This document shows positions 34,500 through 46,079 of a DNA stretch of 64,000 nucleotides, one piece after another. Numbering within the stretch: position 1 is the first letter of the stretch; each line of letters begins with the position of its first letter. The position numbers were made by a program, and so were the translations under genes. The notes under the pieces were generated by a model, which searched no databases, was not told the DNA's origin, and was given only the letters and a program-made list of their open reading frames with translations. Source of the DNA: Balaenoptera acutorostrata (lineage: Eukaryota > Chordata > Mammalia > Artiodactyla > Balaenopteridae); assembly GCF_949987535.1 (NCBI RefSeq), contig NC_080069.1:47047269-47111268 (forward strand). Reading direction: 5' to 3'.

Positions 34500-35364
34500 G
34501 ATGAGTTAAAGAAGAAACTGATCAGTCTTTAAGAAGACTGTAAAGCAAACAAAAAGAATAGAGCATAGTAAAAGGGGTATGACAGACATGAGGAGGTGAA
34601 ATGGGGGTGGAGGGAACAGGTTACAATATGAATTAGAATAGTTAAGGGAAACCTATCTGAGAAGGAGAGAATTGAGCAAAGCTTTAAGATGGTTAGAGAT
34701 TTAGCCAAGAACGCATCTGGGGAAAAGTAACTGCAGGCAGAAGACTGAAGCAATGTCACTGAGACAAGAGTATGCTTGGCATTAGAGAAACACCAAGGAG
34801 CTAAGTGAATATGGTGTAGGGTAGAAGAAGATGCTATCTAGAGGTGATGAGGGAAGGCCATTACCTTTGAGACTGTGTAAGGATTCTGGCTTTATTGTGA
34901 ATGAAATGGAGAGCCATTTAATATGGTGTTTTGATCCGATTTGAGGATATACTCTAAGTTATATCTTAAAATATTTATTCTGGCTGCTCTAGGTAAGGAT
35001 AGTAGACATTAGAATTTCAAAGTAAATAGGGAGGCAGGTTTAAAAACAAGGGAACCATCTAGGATTGCAATGATTTAGAAGGAAGTTGATGGTATCTCTG
35101 ATCTTCTGATAGCGGTACAAGTAGTGAAGATTCAGGTTATGAATATATTTTTAAAATAAAGTAACCATAATTTCCTGGAGGGTTAGATGAGGAGTGCAAG
35201 AGAATCAAGGATATCTCCAGGTATTACAGCCTGACAATTAGAAATGGAAGTGTCTTTAACTGAGATGGAGCAGGTGGTGGATGGAGCATGCTGGGGTTAG
35301 GAGGGTAATGGAAATAGTAGTTCAGATTTGGAAATATCAATTTTGAGATGACTATTAGAATTTC
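34500..35364 (-). mobile_element. L2-like LINE, antisense (ancient)
   Basis: Ordered matches to the antisense of an ancient L2/CR1-type LINE: AGAGTATGCTTGGCATTAGA, GAAACACCAAGGAGCTAAGT, GGATTCTGGCTTTATTGTGA, GGAGAGCCATTTAATATGGT, TTATTCTGGCTGCTCTAGGT, AACTGAGATGGAGCAGG. The complement of the GGATTCTGGC part codes for the end of the LINE reverse transcriptase region. The SINE at 35378-35776 was inserted at its right end. Class assignment is from memory of the consensus. Confidence 0.5.
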
Positions 35365-35377
35365 AAGTAGCTACTTT

Positions 35378-35776
35378 TTTTTTTTTTTTAAAGCTTACTG
35401 ATAAATCCTAAAGCAGGCAGTTTTTTTTTTTTTTTTTTTAAAGCCTGCAGTAGGCTTACACTTCTTTTTATTTATTTATTTATTTATTTTGGCTGTGTTG
35501 AGTCTTTGGTTCGTGCGAGGGCTTTCTCTAGTTGCGGCAAGTGGGGGCCACTCTTCATCGCGGTGCGGGGGCCGCTCTTCATCGCAGTGTGTGGGCCTTT
35601 CACTATCGCGGCCCCTCCCGTTGCGGGGCACAGGCTCCAGATGCACAGGCTCAGTAGTTGTGGCTCACGGGCCCAGCTGCTCCGTGGCATGTGGGATCTT
35701 CCCAGACCAGGGCTCGAACCCGTGTCCCCTGCATTAGCAGGCAGATTCTCAACCACTGCGCCACCAGGGAAGCCCC
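35378..35776 (-). mobile_element. CHR-type SINE with extended A-rich 3' tail
   Basis: On the minus strand the SINE starts at 35776 (GGGGCTTCCCTGGTGGCGCA) and shows intact A and B boxes (35753-35763 and 35710-35720), the GC-rich body with a doubled GATGAAGAG unit, and (TAAA)n at about 35465-35490. Instead of ending there, it continues through about 25 bases of other sequence, an A19 run (35421-35439), another roughly 30 bases (35390-35420) and a last A run (35378-35389). The perfect 13-bp duplication AAGTAGCTACTTT at 35365-35377 and 35777-35789 encloses all of it. The extra pieces were therefore part of the inserted RNA, as in 3' transduction. Confidence 0.93.
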
Positions 35777-36055
35777 AAGTAGCTACTTTAATATATGACA
35801 CAGTGATTGATTATTGAAGCACTTAACCATTAGATTATGTGGTACTTATGGAAAGGGACCAGGACATGTTTATCTTTAATTTCCCATGGCACACAGCACA
35901 GAGAAGAATATATTACCATAGCCAATGCCTCTCATTCTAATTATTCACTGCATTTCTAGAGTAGTCTAGCAAGTGACTGTAATGACTGTAGTTTTAAACA
36001 AATTACAAGGATTTTTAAGTGGCTTTAAGATGCAATGTTAAAAAAAATAGAAACA

Positions 36056-36281
36056 TAGATAGCTAGTGGGAAGCAACCGCGTAGCACAGGGAGGTCAGCT
36101 CTGTGCTTTGTGACCACCTAGAGGTGTGGGATAGGGAGGGCGGGAGGGAGGGAGATGCAAGAGGGAAGAGACATGGGAACATATGTATATGTATAACTGA
36201 TTCACTTTGTTATAAAGCAGAAACTAACACACCATTGTAAAGCAATTATACTCCAATAAAGATGTTAAAAAAAAAAAAAAA
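36056..36281 (+). mobile_element. L1 3' end, short 5'-truncated insertion
   Basis: L1 3'UTR from GCTAGTGGGAAGCAACCGCG to ACTCCAATAAAGATGTT and an A15 tail. It is close in sequence to the 3' end of the L1 at 28946-29300, so it is of the same young lineage. A possible short duplication AGAAACA stands at both ends. Confidence 0.93.
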
Positions 36282-37425
36282 GAAACAAAACTTTCTTAAA
36301 GCATAAAATACACATGAAAATATAGAGCAGGAGGTTTCTATGAGTGAACATGCTTTACTTGGCTATGCTCACTTTGTTCTACTGAATCAGGGTGGCTGTA
36401 TAACAGTACAAAACCACACATCTTTTGTAGGTTTCTGTTTTCTAAAGTTTCTTCTCCATCTATCCTTTGTTGTTCTAAATATAACTCTGTAACCATACCA
36501 CAGAAGTTTTTCTCTTGAATTTCTCAGAATTCTATAGAATATATATTACTGAAGCACATTCATATGAGGGCTAACAAAGTAGATAAAACATAATTCTTCT
36601 CATGGTGAGGACACTGTAATCCTGAATATGGAAACTGAGTATTCATACCATTTATGAACAAGAAATCAGAATTGCAGTGTGGAGTAAATATTAACATTTT
36701 AAAATATGAGTCTTTATTTTACATGTATATCAAAATCCTCCCTAGTAAATTTTTCTCACTAGACTTCTTTCTAACATAGAAATTCTATTACAATACATAT
36801 AATACTCTCCCCATTACACTGTCTCTTGGCCTGAAATTTCATATGTCCTGAGGCACAAATGACAACTACTTTTAAAATCAATTTGATCCATAAGTGTTTT
36901 TTAAAAATAGTATTTTGTCACAATCAGTAATAAAACTATAATTTGCTCTTAATAATGTATATTTTAAATCAAATCAGTTACCTATAATAGATGCCTATAT
37001 CAAATAATGGCATAATGTTTTTGAAGGGAGATTATGTATATCAAAGTGAAAATCAGAATTTCATGCTTAGGCCTTTCTAGTTAATAGCTCTTCTTCACAT
37101 CTTACATTACAGGAACCAACTTGAGTGGCATCTTCTATGGTTGTACATTAGAAGTTAAGTCTTGTAAATGCTTGTCTATGTTTGCTACTGAATGAGACTT
37201 ACCAATTTTAGTCATTTATTCCTAATTTATAGTGATACCCAGCCTAAGTTATGGGATCACTTTAGTCCAACTATAAAATATTTATGAGAGTATATGTGGG
37301 GGCGAAAATGGACCACATCAACAAAAAAATTTCCTAAATTACATTATTTTGTATATGCAGTCAAAAATAGATATTTGTAAAAAAGAAAATCCACATTCAT
37401 ACTATGTAGGGTTTAAAAACTTTTG
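36282..37425. other. No recognised gene or repeat
   Basis: AT-rich unique-looking sequence. Nothing can be assigned. Confidence 0.5.
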
Positions 37426-38435
37426 ATTAGGGAATTTCAAAATAAGTGAAAAGAAAAGCAGGGCAAAAGATCTGAAGTGACATCGCACCAAAGAAGATAT
37501 ATAGATGATAAGTAAGTATATAAAAAGTTGCTTGAAATCATATGTCATTAAGGGATTGCAAATTAAAACAATTATGAGAACCACTACACATCTTTCAGAA
37601 TGACTAAAATCCAAAATACTGACAATACCAAATCCAGACAAGATATGGAATAAGATTAACTCTCATTCATATTGATGGGAATACAAAATAGTACAGCCAC
37701 TTTGGAAGACGCTGTGGAAGTTTCTTACAAAGTCAAACATAGACTAACCACTCAACCCAGCAATCATGGTCCTAGGCATTTGCCAAAATAAATTGAAAAC
37801 TATGAATACACAAAATCTTGTACATGGGTGTTTATAGGAGATTTATTCATAATTACCAAAACTTAGAAGCAACTAAGATGTCCCTCAATAAGTTAAGGAC
37901 TGTGGCTCATCCACATAATGTAATAATATTCATCAATAAAAAGAAATGAGTTATCAAGCCACAAAAGAGAATGGCAGAACCTTAAATGTATATTGATAAG
38001 TGAAAGAAGCAAATCTGAAAAGGCTACATACCATATAATTCCAACTATATGACATCTGAAAAAGGCAAAACTATAGAAACAATGAAAAGATCAGGGGTTG
38101 TAGCACAGGGGAATTTTAGGGCAGTGAAACTATTCTGTATGATAATGTAATTGTGAATACATGATATTATACATTTGTCAAACCCATAGAAATGTAAAAC
38201 ACCAAGAATGATCCCTAATAATAACTATGGACTTTAATTAATACTAATGTATCAATATTGGTTTCTCAATTGTAATAAATGTATCACACCAATGACAGAT
38301 GTTAATAATAGGGAAAGACTTGGTGTATGAAGGATGGAGGTGGGCTGAGGTGTAGGGGTGAATATCTCTCTGTACTTTTTGCAAGCCTAATACGGCTCTA
38401 AGAAATGAAGTCTATTCATTAAAAAAATAAATAAA
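37426..38435 (+). mobile_element. Old L1, 3' part
   Basis: ORF2 C-terminal coding remains (CACCAAAGAAGATATATAGA, TTGATGGGAATACAAAATAG, AACCCAGCAATCATGGTCCT, TTACCAAAACTTAGAAGCAA) and an old-type 3'UTR (GGGCAGTGAAACTATTCTGT, ACCCATAGAAATGTAAAACA). The 3'UTR is the same type as that at 54340-54745. No intact frame. Confidence 0.88.
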
Positions 38436-39107
38436 AACAAATTTAAAAACACAACCACCCTGTTTTTATTGAGAGAAAAAGTATATTTTGTATATAAGAT
38501 AATGAAAGGTCTACAAGAAATGTCAGCAAACGTATTTTCTCTGGGTTGTAGGTTTTGGGGTGCCTTTAGTATTTATTTATTTATACTTATTTATATTTTA
38601 TTTTATACTGTCTTAATTTTATAATTAAAAAAATGAGGAAATTACATCAGCTAAAATAATTCTAGTGCTTTTATGCATATCTACATATCAAATATTCTGA
38701 AACAAAAAGGAAATTCTATGAATATTCTGAAACAAAAAGGAAATTCTATGATTATTCCTAAAAAAATCGTTTTCTGTGTCACAATTATGTGTCAGTCACT
38801 GCACCAACATAAGAAATATAAACATTAATAAGAGCTCACAGAAACAAACTCACAATCTCCATGTGAAACAAGACATGAACTTACTTTAGCACAGCATCGT
38901 AGAAGATGGTTGGGAGCATGGGTGAGGTGCTGGGAAGGACTGGTGTCACAGGGTTATTTTATTCTAGACAGTGATATACAGGAGTCCTTTGATGTGATTT
39001 TCGTGAGTGATTCAGAATATTCTAGAAGAAGGATCTACCAAAAACCATGGAGAATAAAGGTAGGTGCTATTTATGGAAATGTTGAGAAGTTTAATATGAT
39101 TAGACTG
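38436..39107. other. No firm feature apart from a tandem duplication
   Basis: Mostly unassigned. About 38775-38890 weakly resembles an antisense L2 3' end (TATGTGTCAGTCACTGCACC), too weak to call. Confidence 0.4.
38691..38750 (+). repeat. Perfect tandem duplication, 2 x 30 bp
   Basis: The 30-base unit beginning AATATTCTGAAACAAAAAGG occurs twice head to tail without a mismatch (38691-38720, 38721-38750), so the duplication is recent. Confidence 0.97.
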
Positions 39108-39218
39108 TTAAACATCAGAATCACCTTTTTTTTTTTTTTTAAATGCCTGGGACCATCCAAGAACAAAAAAATTTTGTAGATGGGTTTTGAGAATCTGCAT
39201 TCTAATGAAATCTAAAGG
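39108..39218 (+). mobile_element. MER5-like (hAT) fragment
   Basis: TTAAACATCAGAATCACC, a T15 run, TGCCTGGGACCATCC and GAGAATCTGCATTCTAATG follow the MER5 pattern. Diverged, with no clear terminal repeats. Confidence 0.45.
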
Positions 39219-41160
39219 AATTCATTTAGTATATAAGTATCATGGAACCATCAAAGTTTTAAGCAAAAAGCATTATAATCCTGGCCATATATATTGTTAA
39301 TGTAATTAAACAAGGAGGCCATTAGACTGAGGTGATGCTAACGCCTTGGTAGCCTAGTAAGCAAACCAAAATCTAAGCCAGAGTCAGTGTCTCCAAACCA
39401 AGAAAATGAAACTTAAGAACAACAAATCACAAACAGCCAACTAAGCTTTCCCAAATAAGGCAACTGCTTAAGCTATAGCCAATAAAATATTTCCTTACTT
39501 TTCTTCCCAGTCTTCACTAAAAACACCTCTCCACTAGCTCCTATTGGTGGAGCACTCTTAATAAACTTTTGAAAGTTTTCATGTGCCTCAGTTTATGTTT
39601 TAACTAAATATGTATGTATTATGTAGTATGTGTATATGTGTGTATGTGTACGTGCCTCTGTGTGTATATTTTTAAATAAATGTCAGGTGAATACAAAAAC
39701 AATGTAACAAGGAAAGATTGGAGTTTGAAAGCCCATTTAAGTATTTTCAATACAGTCCAGGTAAGCATTAATGAGAACCTGTATTGGATTGGGGAACATA
39801 CTTGCCACATCACAATTTCTGAGAATTATGCTAAACACTGTTCTGATTAGGTAACATTTGAGTACAATAAAATATAATCATATAATGTGTAATAATTTCT
39901 CAGTATTTCTTTATGATTTTATCAAATGGAAAACTAAGGATGTACTGCTTACACTAAGGGCAGCAAAAAGGTGAGTTAATAAAGAATGGTGGAAGGGAGG
40001 AAGTAAAGAAGAGAGAGAGAGAAAGGCAGAAAGACAGAAAAATGGAAGGAAGGAAAAGATAGAAGAAGAAGGTAAATTGATGAAAAGCAAGATGATAGAG
40101 AACAAAACAAGTTGGATTAAAATGTACTCACAGAAAGTGAGGTTGTTTCCCCCACAATGTACTTGAGCATCAAAGCACTGTCTAAATATCCACGCAAATT
40201 AAAACTCTTGGCAAGTGGTTGAGACTGTCTATATTTGTCTATTTTCCCCCCTTCCCCCCCTACCCTCTTCCCCAAAGCACACCAAGTCCCATCCTATTCG
40301 TCTTGGAGCAAGTCCTGTGTGTTCAAAACTCCTTCCCTTTTTCTCTCCTGTCCCCACCCACCTTCCTACACTATGGTGTTCTATCCAAACAGGAATAGGG
40401 AGAAAAAAGCTAGGTGTGGAAGCAATATAGTCATAGTTGGGATAAAAGGAAGCCATGAGTAAATCAACATATTTGGGCAGGGAGATGGGGAAAAACTGTT
40501 AATAAAATATATATCACCAGATGCAGTTGAGTACTGCATGTTTAATGAGCAGGGAAATATACTCAGCCTTTAAGTACTCTCTGAAGTGCTTTCAAGAGCT
40601 TAGGCAAACTTGTATTTTATGCAAATCAAAGCTGTCTATTTATAATGCATCATCCTCTTAATTTTCACAAATATTAAAGCAAAAGTCAGAGTGAAGAAAG
40701 CACATTGTCTGTAGGGGGAAAGAGGGAAGAATATTAATACTGTCTTCCTAATTTATTTTAGGTACAAATGACTTTATAAGGTTCTTGATGTTTGGTGGTT
40801 TTTGAGAAAAGGGGTGGCCAAAGTAAGTATAATGCATATAAAGGTAAAAATCAGTTTGAAGGGGATGAATAGCTTGCTTATTTCTCTAAAGAGAATTCAG
40901 CTGTATTTGTTTAGTGAGTAAACATGGATACTGCTTTGCAGGTGACTGCTTCTTTCTAAATTTACAAGGTTTCCCAAGGGTCTTTATGTGAAACAGAGAA
41001 GTCCCTTTTAAAATTCCCTTAACGAAAGTTTCAAAAGGAATATCTGACAACATATACAGCCAACAAATATACGGGTATCTAGTGCAATATATGCTAAAAA
41101 ACAATGGATTATTTGATGTAAAAACTGTATAGTTTCTCATTAGTTTAATGATTCTAATTC
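39219..41160. other. No gene; simple-sequence tracts and unique DNA
   Basis: Contains a TG/TATG-rich tract (about 39605-39672), a purine-rich GAGAAAG tract (about 39985-40075), a C-rich tract (40246-40260) and repeat-free DNA at 40500-41000 holding an octamer and a MEF2-type site. The frames here (up to 84 codons) follow base composition. Confidence 0.5.
40619..40645. promoter_or_regulatory. Octamer and MEF2-type motifs, 9 bp apart
   Basis: ATGCAAAT (40619-40626) is an exact octamer motif and CTATTTATAA (40636-40645) is an exact MEF2 consensus. They lie in a stretch with no recognised repeat. Function is unproven, since such motifs are expected by chance in AT-rich DNA. Confidence 0.25.
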
Positions 41161-41210
41161 ACTGATTCATGCATGCATGTATTCATCCATCCATCTATCC
41201 ATCGATCCAT
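41161..41210 (+). repeat. (CATC)n-type microsatellite
   Basis: Imperfect ATCC/ATGC units (CATCCATCCATCTATCCATC). Tracts of this kind often grow from the TTCATTCATT end of antisense L2 copies, and one follows directly. Confidence 0.9.
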
Positions 41211-41290
41211 TCAACATTTATTAAGTGCCTACTATTTCCTGGTTCCACAAAAATGTATCTAAATTCCAAAGACAGAAGTGATTAAATTAT
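41205..41290 (-). mobile_element. L2 LINE 3' end, antisense
   Basis: CATTCAACATTTATTAAGTG, CCTACTATTTCCTGG and CCAAAGACAGAAGTGA fit the antisense of the L2 3' end. Confidence 0.6.
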
Positions 41291-41454
41291 TCCAGCAGAT
41301 ATTATACCACATCTTTTCGAAATGCAATGTTTTCCTCAGTAAGTGATATATATATTTTATCAGCAAAATGTATTATCAAATCCATCCACTTATTTCCATT
41401 TCTTCTATGACTACTCTAGACCAAAGTACCAATAGCTGTCTCCTAATAACAGTC

Positions 41455-41640
41455 TGACAATTTGTTTATTAATATTTTCAGGCTTCTACCCCCATGTCCA
41501 TCCAGTCACTACATTCTTAAACCAATTCTCTGCAAAGCAGCCAGAGTAGTAAACATAAGGTCTAATTCTGGTCACGTCACTTCTCTACATAAAGCCATTC
41601 ATTGTCTTCTTAGTGTACATTTTTTGCACTTATAAAACCA
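41455..41640 (+). mobile_element. L2-like LINE, sense (ancient)
   Basis: AGGCTTCTACCCCCATGTCC, GCAAAGCAGCCAGAGTAGTA, GGTCACGTCACTTCTCTACA and GCCATTCATTGTCTTCTTAG match, in sense, the region whose antisense is seen at 34860-35000. It is therefore the same family in the other orientation. Confidence 0.45.
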
Positions 41641-41879
41641 ATAACATAGTCTTTCAGAGTCAAACACTCATGATCGGGAACTCATAAACTTTATAACGAT
41701 AGCAACTTTTATTTGCTTAGTCATCTTAACGTAACTAAATCCTAGTAGAGTGTTATGTTTATTTTAAATATTGTCCATATGTTTTGACTGAATGAAGGAA
41801 TATGTGAGAGAAATTAATTATTTCCAATTCAAGATGCTAAAATCATATGCCCACAAAAAAATAGTGGCAGAATGAGGAT

Positions 41880-42640
41880 TGAAAATCTAGGTTTTATGGG
41901 TTGGACTAAGAGGATAGTATGAGAAGGAAAGGAAGACATAAAGGGTATGATCAGTTGGTGGCACCAGTCACAGTAGATGTGGCAGACTAGGAGAAAAAAT
42001 GGGTGGAAACAAAATTAAAAGTTCAGTTTTATGTGGTTGTAAGACAGTTCAGTGAAGACGTCAAGTAGGTTCTTGAATATACAAATAAAGCTGATAAGAG
42101 AGATCTCTGCCATATACATAAAAACCACAAAGATCCATATTAATGTTATTTGACAACATCAAAGTACAGGAAAGTGCTTGCCTAAGGACAAAACACAGAG
42201 AAAGAAGGAAGGGGGCCTAAACCCCAATCTAAACAAATATACCATATAGAGGTTAAAGAGAAATGGAACAGTGATGATGAAGATTTAGTACAAGTTTTCA
42301 GAAAAATAAGAAGGAAATGTAGTAGGATGAAGTGATAGGAGGAAAATTTAGAGAAGTAAATAGGCAATTATGTCAGATGTTTGTTGATGAATGTCATTCA
42401 GATAAAATGTCTCTTGTGGATCTGACAGAATGAAGTTACCAATGGTCTTAACATGAACAGCTTCATCAGATTGAAGGAGGAAGGGGAGGGAAGGTTTTAT
42501 TAACGTCCTTGTTTAAATAAAAGATATTACAGTTTGCTATTTGGAGTGATGTGAGAAAAGAGGGGAGACTTGATTCAAGAGAGTTGAAGTAATCAAAGAA
42601 TGAAGCCCTTTGGTTATAAAGATTAGATATAAGTGCATTG
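41880..42640 (-). mobile_element. L2-like LINE, antisense, middle part
   Basis: Antisense pieces in order: GTTCAGTTTTATGTGGTTGT, AGTTCAGTGAAGACGTCAAG, AGGAGGAAAATTTAGAGAAG, TTGATTCAAGAGAGTTGAAG. They correspond to a part of the same ancient LINE that follows the part seen at 34500-35364. Very diverged. Confidence 0.4.
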
Positions 42641-44059
42641 GCTAGAATATACCAGATTCTCAATATATGGTAGCTATTAATCTTGTTCCCAGAAAGAATA
42701 AATATTATTGTAGTAAGTTTTAAATGTGTGTTGTTTGTGCTAGAATGAAATATTGCTTTTGTTATGTTTTTGCTTACCCAAATCATAATAAATGTGACCA
42801 CTGATTCTCAGATCACAACTGAAAAATAAAATAGCATTTCGCTGACACTCTCCCAACATCTCTAACCAAAATCTGTTCTGCTACGTGTTTCCCCTAAATT
42901 GTCCTAGAAATCACCAAAGGATGCTTCGTGAGTGGTTTAAGGATTAACTAATTGTCTTGGATACCAGTTGGTGTCTATTTTCCTTCTCTGCTGCTTCAAG
43001 GGTGTCTCTAATCAACACTACATCCAAAAGGGGGAGCTATGTGACCAGAGTTGCTACCAAGAGCACCACTGATACCTCAGAAGCAATGATCAGGAGTGTT
43101 AACCTCTGGTTCCAGTGCCTAACATTGAAGACAATGAGGCATCACAGCTGGTATGCTTGCCAGTGCCAACTACCACAATTGCTTCATCCATCATTGCCAA
43201 TCCCAGCACCGTATTTGCCACTGCCTTTCCCAATAACCCCAGTACTCTCAGTGTCCCAGGAGTGTTGTAGAGCAGCATTCACTTAGCTTTTATTTGTCCT
43301 TTCACTGTCACCTTCTCAATCTATTATTCTATTGTGAGTTCAATGATGCTGGAGGTAGGGACAATGTCATTGTCACAATTACCCATCTTTTCCAAATGTT
43401 CACTTTCCCTCACTTAATTTTACTCATTCTTTCTTTCTTTTTTTTGGGGGGGGGGGGTTGGGGGGTGGAGATTCCTACGTTGTCATACGAATGAGTTTGT
43501 TTCCAGACTAAACCATTCTTAAAAGTATTCTTCTAGCATGGGCACAAAATGAGGCTTGATATAATAATTCACTTTGCAAAACCATTTGGTGGCAATGCTA
43601 GACCTCTTACATGTAATTTAAGGAGAAGGGGGAGGAATCAGAGATGCTTTCCAGGTACAAATTTAGAATATCACTATATTAAATTATAAAAGTTACCCAG
43701 AGTCTAAGTCTAGTTCTAAAATAACCCATGAAATCCTCATAAGCTTTCCCAAAATCTAAGGTCAGAAAAGGTGTTTAAAAGTCAGATATGTTCTGGCTCA
43801 CATTTTGTAATTTACTCAATTTTTAAAGTGTTTTCTTTGCTTAGTTCTTCTTTGAAGTCATGCCAGAATGTTAGCACAGGTCTAGTAGTCACAGACAGTC
43901 AAGTACGTATTTCTCCAAGAGATTGTTTTGGCATGTCAACTGGTAAAGATCCCATATGATGGTGATGACCACGATAACGGTGCTGCACTTAGTACAAATT
44001 AGGAGCTGCATATTTAAGAATTAGTATGTGAATTAATCCTAATCACTTACGTTTTCATG
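42641..44059. other. No recognised gene or repeat
   Basis: Includes a 109-codon frame at 42957-43286 with no known motif and no supporting splice or start context, and the G-tract at 43446. I do not call a gene. Confidence 0.45.
43438..43470 (+). repeat. T8-G12-TT-G6 tract
   Basis: Eight T, twelve G, TT, six G, T, GG. The strand asymmetry and long G runs allow a G-quadruplex. It can also be a sequencing or assembly weak point. Confidence 0.9.
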
Positions 44060-44245
44060 GAGTACTACAAAGGATTTTATTATATATTACCTGATTTGAT
44101 TCATAAAACCATCATGCAAGATGAGCAGGAATTATCAATCTCATTTCAATAATGAGGCCTAGAGTGATTAAGGGATTTACCCAATTACCCTGAGCTAATA
44201 AAATGGTTAAAAACAAGGTCTCTGGCCCTGTCTCCTTGACTTTTC
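44060..44245 (-). mobile_element. MIR SINE, antisense
   Basis: TTGATTCATAAAACCATCAT, TCTCATTTCAATAATGAGGC, GAGTGATTAAGGGATTTACC and CCCTGAGCTAATAAAATGG follow the antisense MIR order (TCCCCATTTTACAGATGAGG, AGGTTAAGTAACTTGCCC, ACACAGCTAGTAAGTGG). Confidence 0.75.
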
Positions 44246-44941
44246 ATTATTTAATTCTTTCCTAAGGTGGTTTTCACCTTTTTTATTATTTAAATGTATA
44301 TTTTAAGATAACTTTGCAGAAGCTTTACCATTGGTCTTTGGTGACCCTTGCATGTCAATTCTGGCTTAAAGCTCTCCTTGCTTGATTACCCAGACTCCTC
44401 TCAAAATGTACTTGCCCTTCAGAAACAAGTCAAGTGAAGTGAATCTGGATTTCTTTCCCAAGAGGTTTGTTTCATTATTTTGACTGACAAGTATCAAGTC
44501 TGCTATTTTGACAAGTACCACTCTTGACAAGTCAGGATGGTACTCTCTTCTTCTTATACTATTATTTAATACTGTTGTTATACTGTTGCGTAATGTCAAC
44601 AGATTGTTTCAAAAGATGAGCTTTTATTGCACTAAAAAAGAACAGAAGGGAATAGTTCAATGCATGTGAGGCTATTAGGAAACAGTGGGTAAATCTATCT
44701 ATTTTTTCATCCACAGAAAACCAAAGATCCCTGACTCATATAATATACACGGTGAATACGTCACTTACAGGTATATGTCTAAAAAAATCTTCACATCAAT
44801 CACAGGAAGAAACATGGTGGGTTTTTTAAAACATAAGTCAGCAAGAATGAAAGTGTATTGGGTGCATCAAGTCAAAGACTAGATGCACCAAAAACTCCAG
44901 GAATAGGCTATTCTTAGTTTAAATTGTATTCTAAGATATAG
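44246..44941. other. No recognised gene or repeat
   Basis: Unique-looking DNA. Nothing can be assigned. Confidence 0.5.
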
Positions 44942-45085
44942 CAGTTGTTATGACCAAGAACCTTGTTAAAATGTAGAATCTCAAGTCTCACAATTAAATC
45001 TCTTCAATTAGAATCTGTATTTTAACAAGACACTCTAGGCAATTTCTATGCACACTAACAACGTGAGAAATAATGATCTGGATTC
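44942..45085 (+). mobile_element. MER5-type (hAT-Charlie) MITE remnant
   Basis: GTTAAAATGTAGAATCTCAA, TTAGAATCTGTATTTTAACA, GACACTCTAGGCAATTTC and ATGCACACTAACAACGTGAG follow the consensus order of a MER5-like element. The ends are degenerate. Confidence 0.6.
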
Positions 45086-45356
45086 CAGATCCTAGGAAGA
45101 AACCACAGAGGTCATCAGCAAGCAATCCATTCTTTGCAATACATGGTTCTAAAATCAATTATTGAATTAACTATTTATTCCTTCAACAAATATATTTCAG
45201 TTCCTGCTTATGTTGTGATTAAAAAAATGTTTATAGTCATGTTCTTATGGAATTTTCAAAGGAATGGGGTAGAAAGAACTCGAAGAAAAAAAAAGTGATA
45301 ACTGTTTCAAAAGAGAAAATACAAGAAGCTATGGAAGTTATAAAACTACACTAGAG

Positions 45357-45560
45357 CAGTGATTCTGAAATTTGATCATATCTACTAGCCATCCAGAGAG
45401 CTTGCTAAAGCACTGATTTTTGTGCCTCAGCCACACACCCCCACAATCTCAGAGTTTAGGATTCAGCACTTCTAGGTTGCTGTGCAAAAATTTTCATTTC
45501 TATCAAACTTACCAGTAATGCAAATGTTGCCAATCCAATGACAATGCTTTGCATATAAAG
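45357..45560 (+). mobile_element. MER5A-type (hAT-Charlie) MITE
   Basis: Begins CAGTGATTCTGAAATTTGAT (consensus CAGTGGTTCTCAAACTTT). It continues through CATCCAGAGAGCTTGCTAAA, AGTTTAGGATTCAGCACTTC, TAGGTTGC and AATTTTCATTTCTATCAAAC, to AATGACAATGCTTTGCAT. Nonautonomous, no coding part. Confidence 0.8.
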
Positions 45561-46079
45561 GATATAGAGTGTAACAGTAGTTATTCCTACCAAAATAAAC
45601 ATTGAGTAGACCTGAAGCTAAGAAAGTAATTAGTTGAATAGTGAGTAGAAGAGAGATTTAACAAGCCTGAGAACTCTGAGGTAAAAGAGGCAAGGAAACA
45701 AAAAGTACAAAGAGACCACTGAGAGGGAGAGGATGTAGGGAGGAGTATGTAAGACTGATTCAAGAAAGTGAAATGAGACCAGTGCACCCGGAATATAGAG
45801 ACCTAAAGAAGTGATTTAACAACTTGAAAGAGACAGGAACTCAACCATTAAGAGTCCTGTAATCTCTTGGGCTGATTTTAGTTTTTAGCCTAAGGGCTTA
45901 TGTGAAACTCTAACATGTTCTAAGCATAAAAATTAAATATTCAAATTTGTAGTTTTTAGTTTGTAGACTCTTCTGATGGAGAATGCATTGATCAGAGCCA
46001 TATGTGCTTATGAGATGACCTATAAAGAGAATATGGCTGATTTATGGGAAGAGATAAGAGTGGCTTAGTTTAATGTGGT
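45561..46079. other. No firm feature; weak L2-like traces
   Basis: About 45600-45890 loosely recalls the antisense L2-like pattern (GAAATGAGACCAGTGCACCC), but I cannot support a call. The 66-codon frame on the minus strand follows composition. Confidence 0.35.

Noticed and set aside
42957..43286. 109-codon plus-strand frame in unique DNA
   Set aside because: No recognisable domain, no clear start context or splice sites, and a length not unusual for a 64-kb window. Left uncalled.
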